Shown piece by piece: positions 63,753 through 64,000 of a DNA stretch of 64,000 bases. The position numbers and the translations under genes were made by a program. Every line of letters begins with the position of its first letter. The first letter of the stretch is position 1. Origin of the DNA: Arcobacter cloacae. GTDB taxonomy: Bacteria; Campylobacterota; Campylobacteria; Campylobacterales; Arcobacteraceae. The notes beneath the pieces were generated by a model. It did not search any database. It saw nothing but the letters and a program-made list of their open reading frames with translations, and was not told the origin of the DNA. The DNA is taken from positions 496,001 through 560,000 of the forward strand of contig NZ_CP053833.1 in the NCBI RefSeq assembly GCF_013201935.1, read 5' to 3'.

Positions 63753-64000
63753 ATGTGTGGAATAGTTGGATATATTGGTAAAAATGATACTACGAAAATA
63801 TTGTTAGATGGACTAAAAGAGTTAGAGTACAGAGGATATGATAGTGCAGGAATTGCTGTATTAAAAGATGATAAAATTGATGTATTTAAAGCATTAGGAA
63901 AACTTGTAAATCTTGAAGAAAAAGTTAATGCAACAGCAAATAGCGATTACAATTTGGGAATTGGACACACAAGATGGGCAACACATGGAAAACCAACAGA
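63753..64000 (+). CDS. glmS: Glutamine-fructose-6-phosphate aminotransferase, N-terminal part (runs off window)
   Basis: The first 82 residues are seen. Cys2 after Met (MCGIVGYIG) is the N-terminal nucleophile of the glutaminase domain. [14 protein letters not shown] (~26-39) and [13 protein letters not shown] (~70-82) are family hallmarks. The enzyme makes glucosamine-6-phosphate for peptidoglycan and lipopolysaccharide. The isomerase half lies beyond the right edge. Confidence 0.95.
   Translation, partial: MCGIVGYIGKNDTTKILLDGLKELEYRGYDSAGIAVLKDDKIDVFKALGKLVNLEEKVNATANSDYNLGIGHTRWATHGKPT

Overview
The window looks like chromosome of an Arcobacter-type member of the Campylobacterota. The DNA is very AT-rich. 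Gene order matches what I recall of that phylum (lnt / yajC-secD-secF / leuS-lptE-folC, and DUF2018-prenyl synthase-hemA-proS). The proteins are lysine- and isoleucine-rich, and there is a large PAS/CBS/GGDEF/histidine-kinase repertoire. I cannot assign a species from sequence alone. I saw no rRNA, tRNA or CRISPR array.

Layout. 1-1569: the N-terminal part of a CBS-PAS signalling protein (minus strand, runs off the left edge). 1690-10054: a plus-strand housekeeping run (aroK, hisD, DUF2018, polyprenyl synthase, hemA, proS, mscS, cca-like). 10103-12326: a DUF3015/DUF4105 envelope pair. 12327-13688: an IS256-family element with a broken transposase, inserted exactly at the overlapping stop codons of two convergent genes. 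13693-26323: lnt (minus), then yajC-secDF, DUF6394-like, leuS, lptE, folC, a helicase with a decayed TOTE-type primase domain, and a Kef-type antiporter. 26480-29845: a periplasmic rhodanese, an OlsF-like double acyltransferase, DUF445 and a small coiled-coil protein.

30294-35719 is the main accessory region. It holds a Dam-like adenine methyltransferase, an OLD-type ATPase/TOPRIM nuclease, an unknown 174-residue protein and a DpnII/MboI-type endonuclease. A small HTH gene follows, behind a perfect 11-bp inverted repeat that overlaps its predicted promoter. An unknown 85-residue protein and a second DNA methyltransferase come next, and the stop codon of that methyltransferase overlaps the start of mfd.

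38859-57854 is mostly signalling. It contains an endonuclease/phosphatase, a Cache-PAS-GGDEF cyclase, a Spy/CpxP-like protein with its two-component pair, and an FAD enzyme that seems to start at ATC. It also has a soluble zinc-binding chemoreceptor operon with CheY and two histidine kinases (one with a degenerate ATPase domain), YmdB-type phosphodiesterase, a ParA-like ATPase with a tail-anchored partner, ubiE, xseA, cheW and a response regulator-PAS-coiled-coil protein. 57877-64000: a cyclophilin, a [2Fe-2S] thioredoxin-like protein, panD, ybaB, ispA, CIRCE-controlled groES-groEL, suhB and the start of glmS. Between groEL and suhB, on the minus strand, is a tiny promoter/SD/13-codon unit that no annotated gene explains.

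The best candidates for something under-described are the extended GATC restriction locus, the degenerate TOTE helicase, the orphan minus-strand micro-ORF, and the ParA-like/tail-anchor pair. Everything here was read by eye; no database search or folding program was run.
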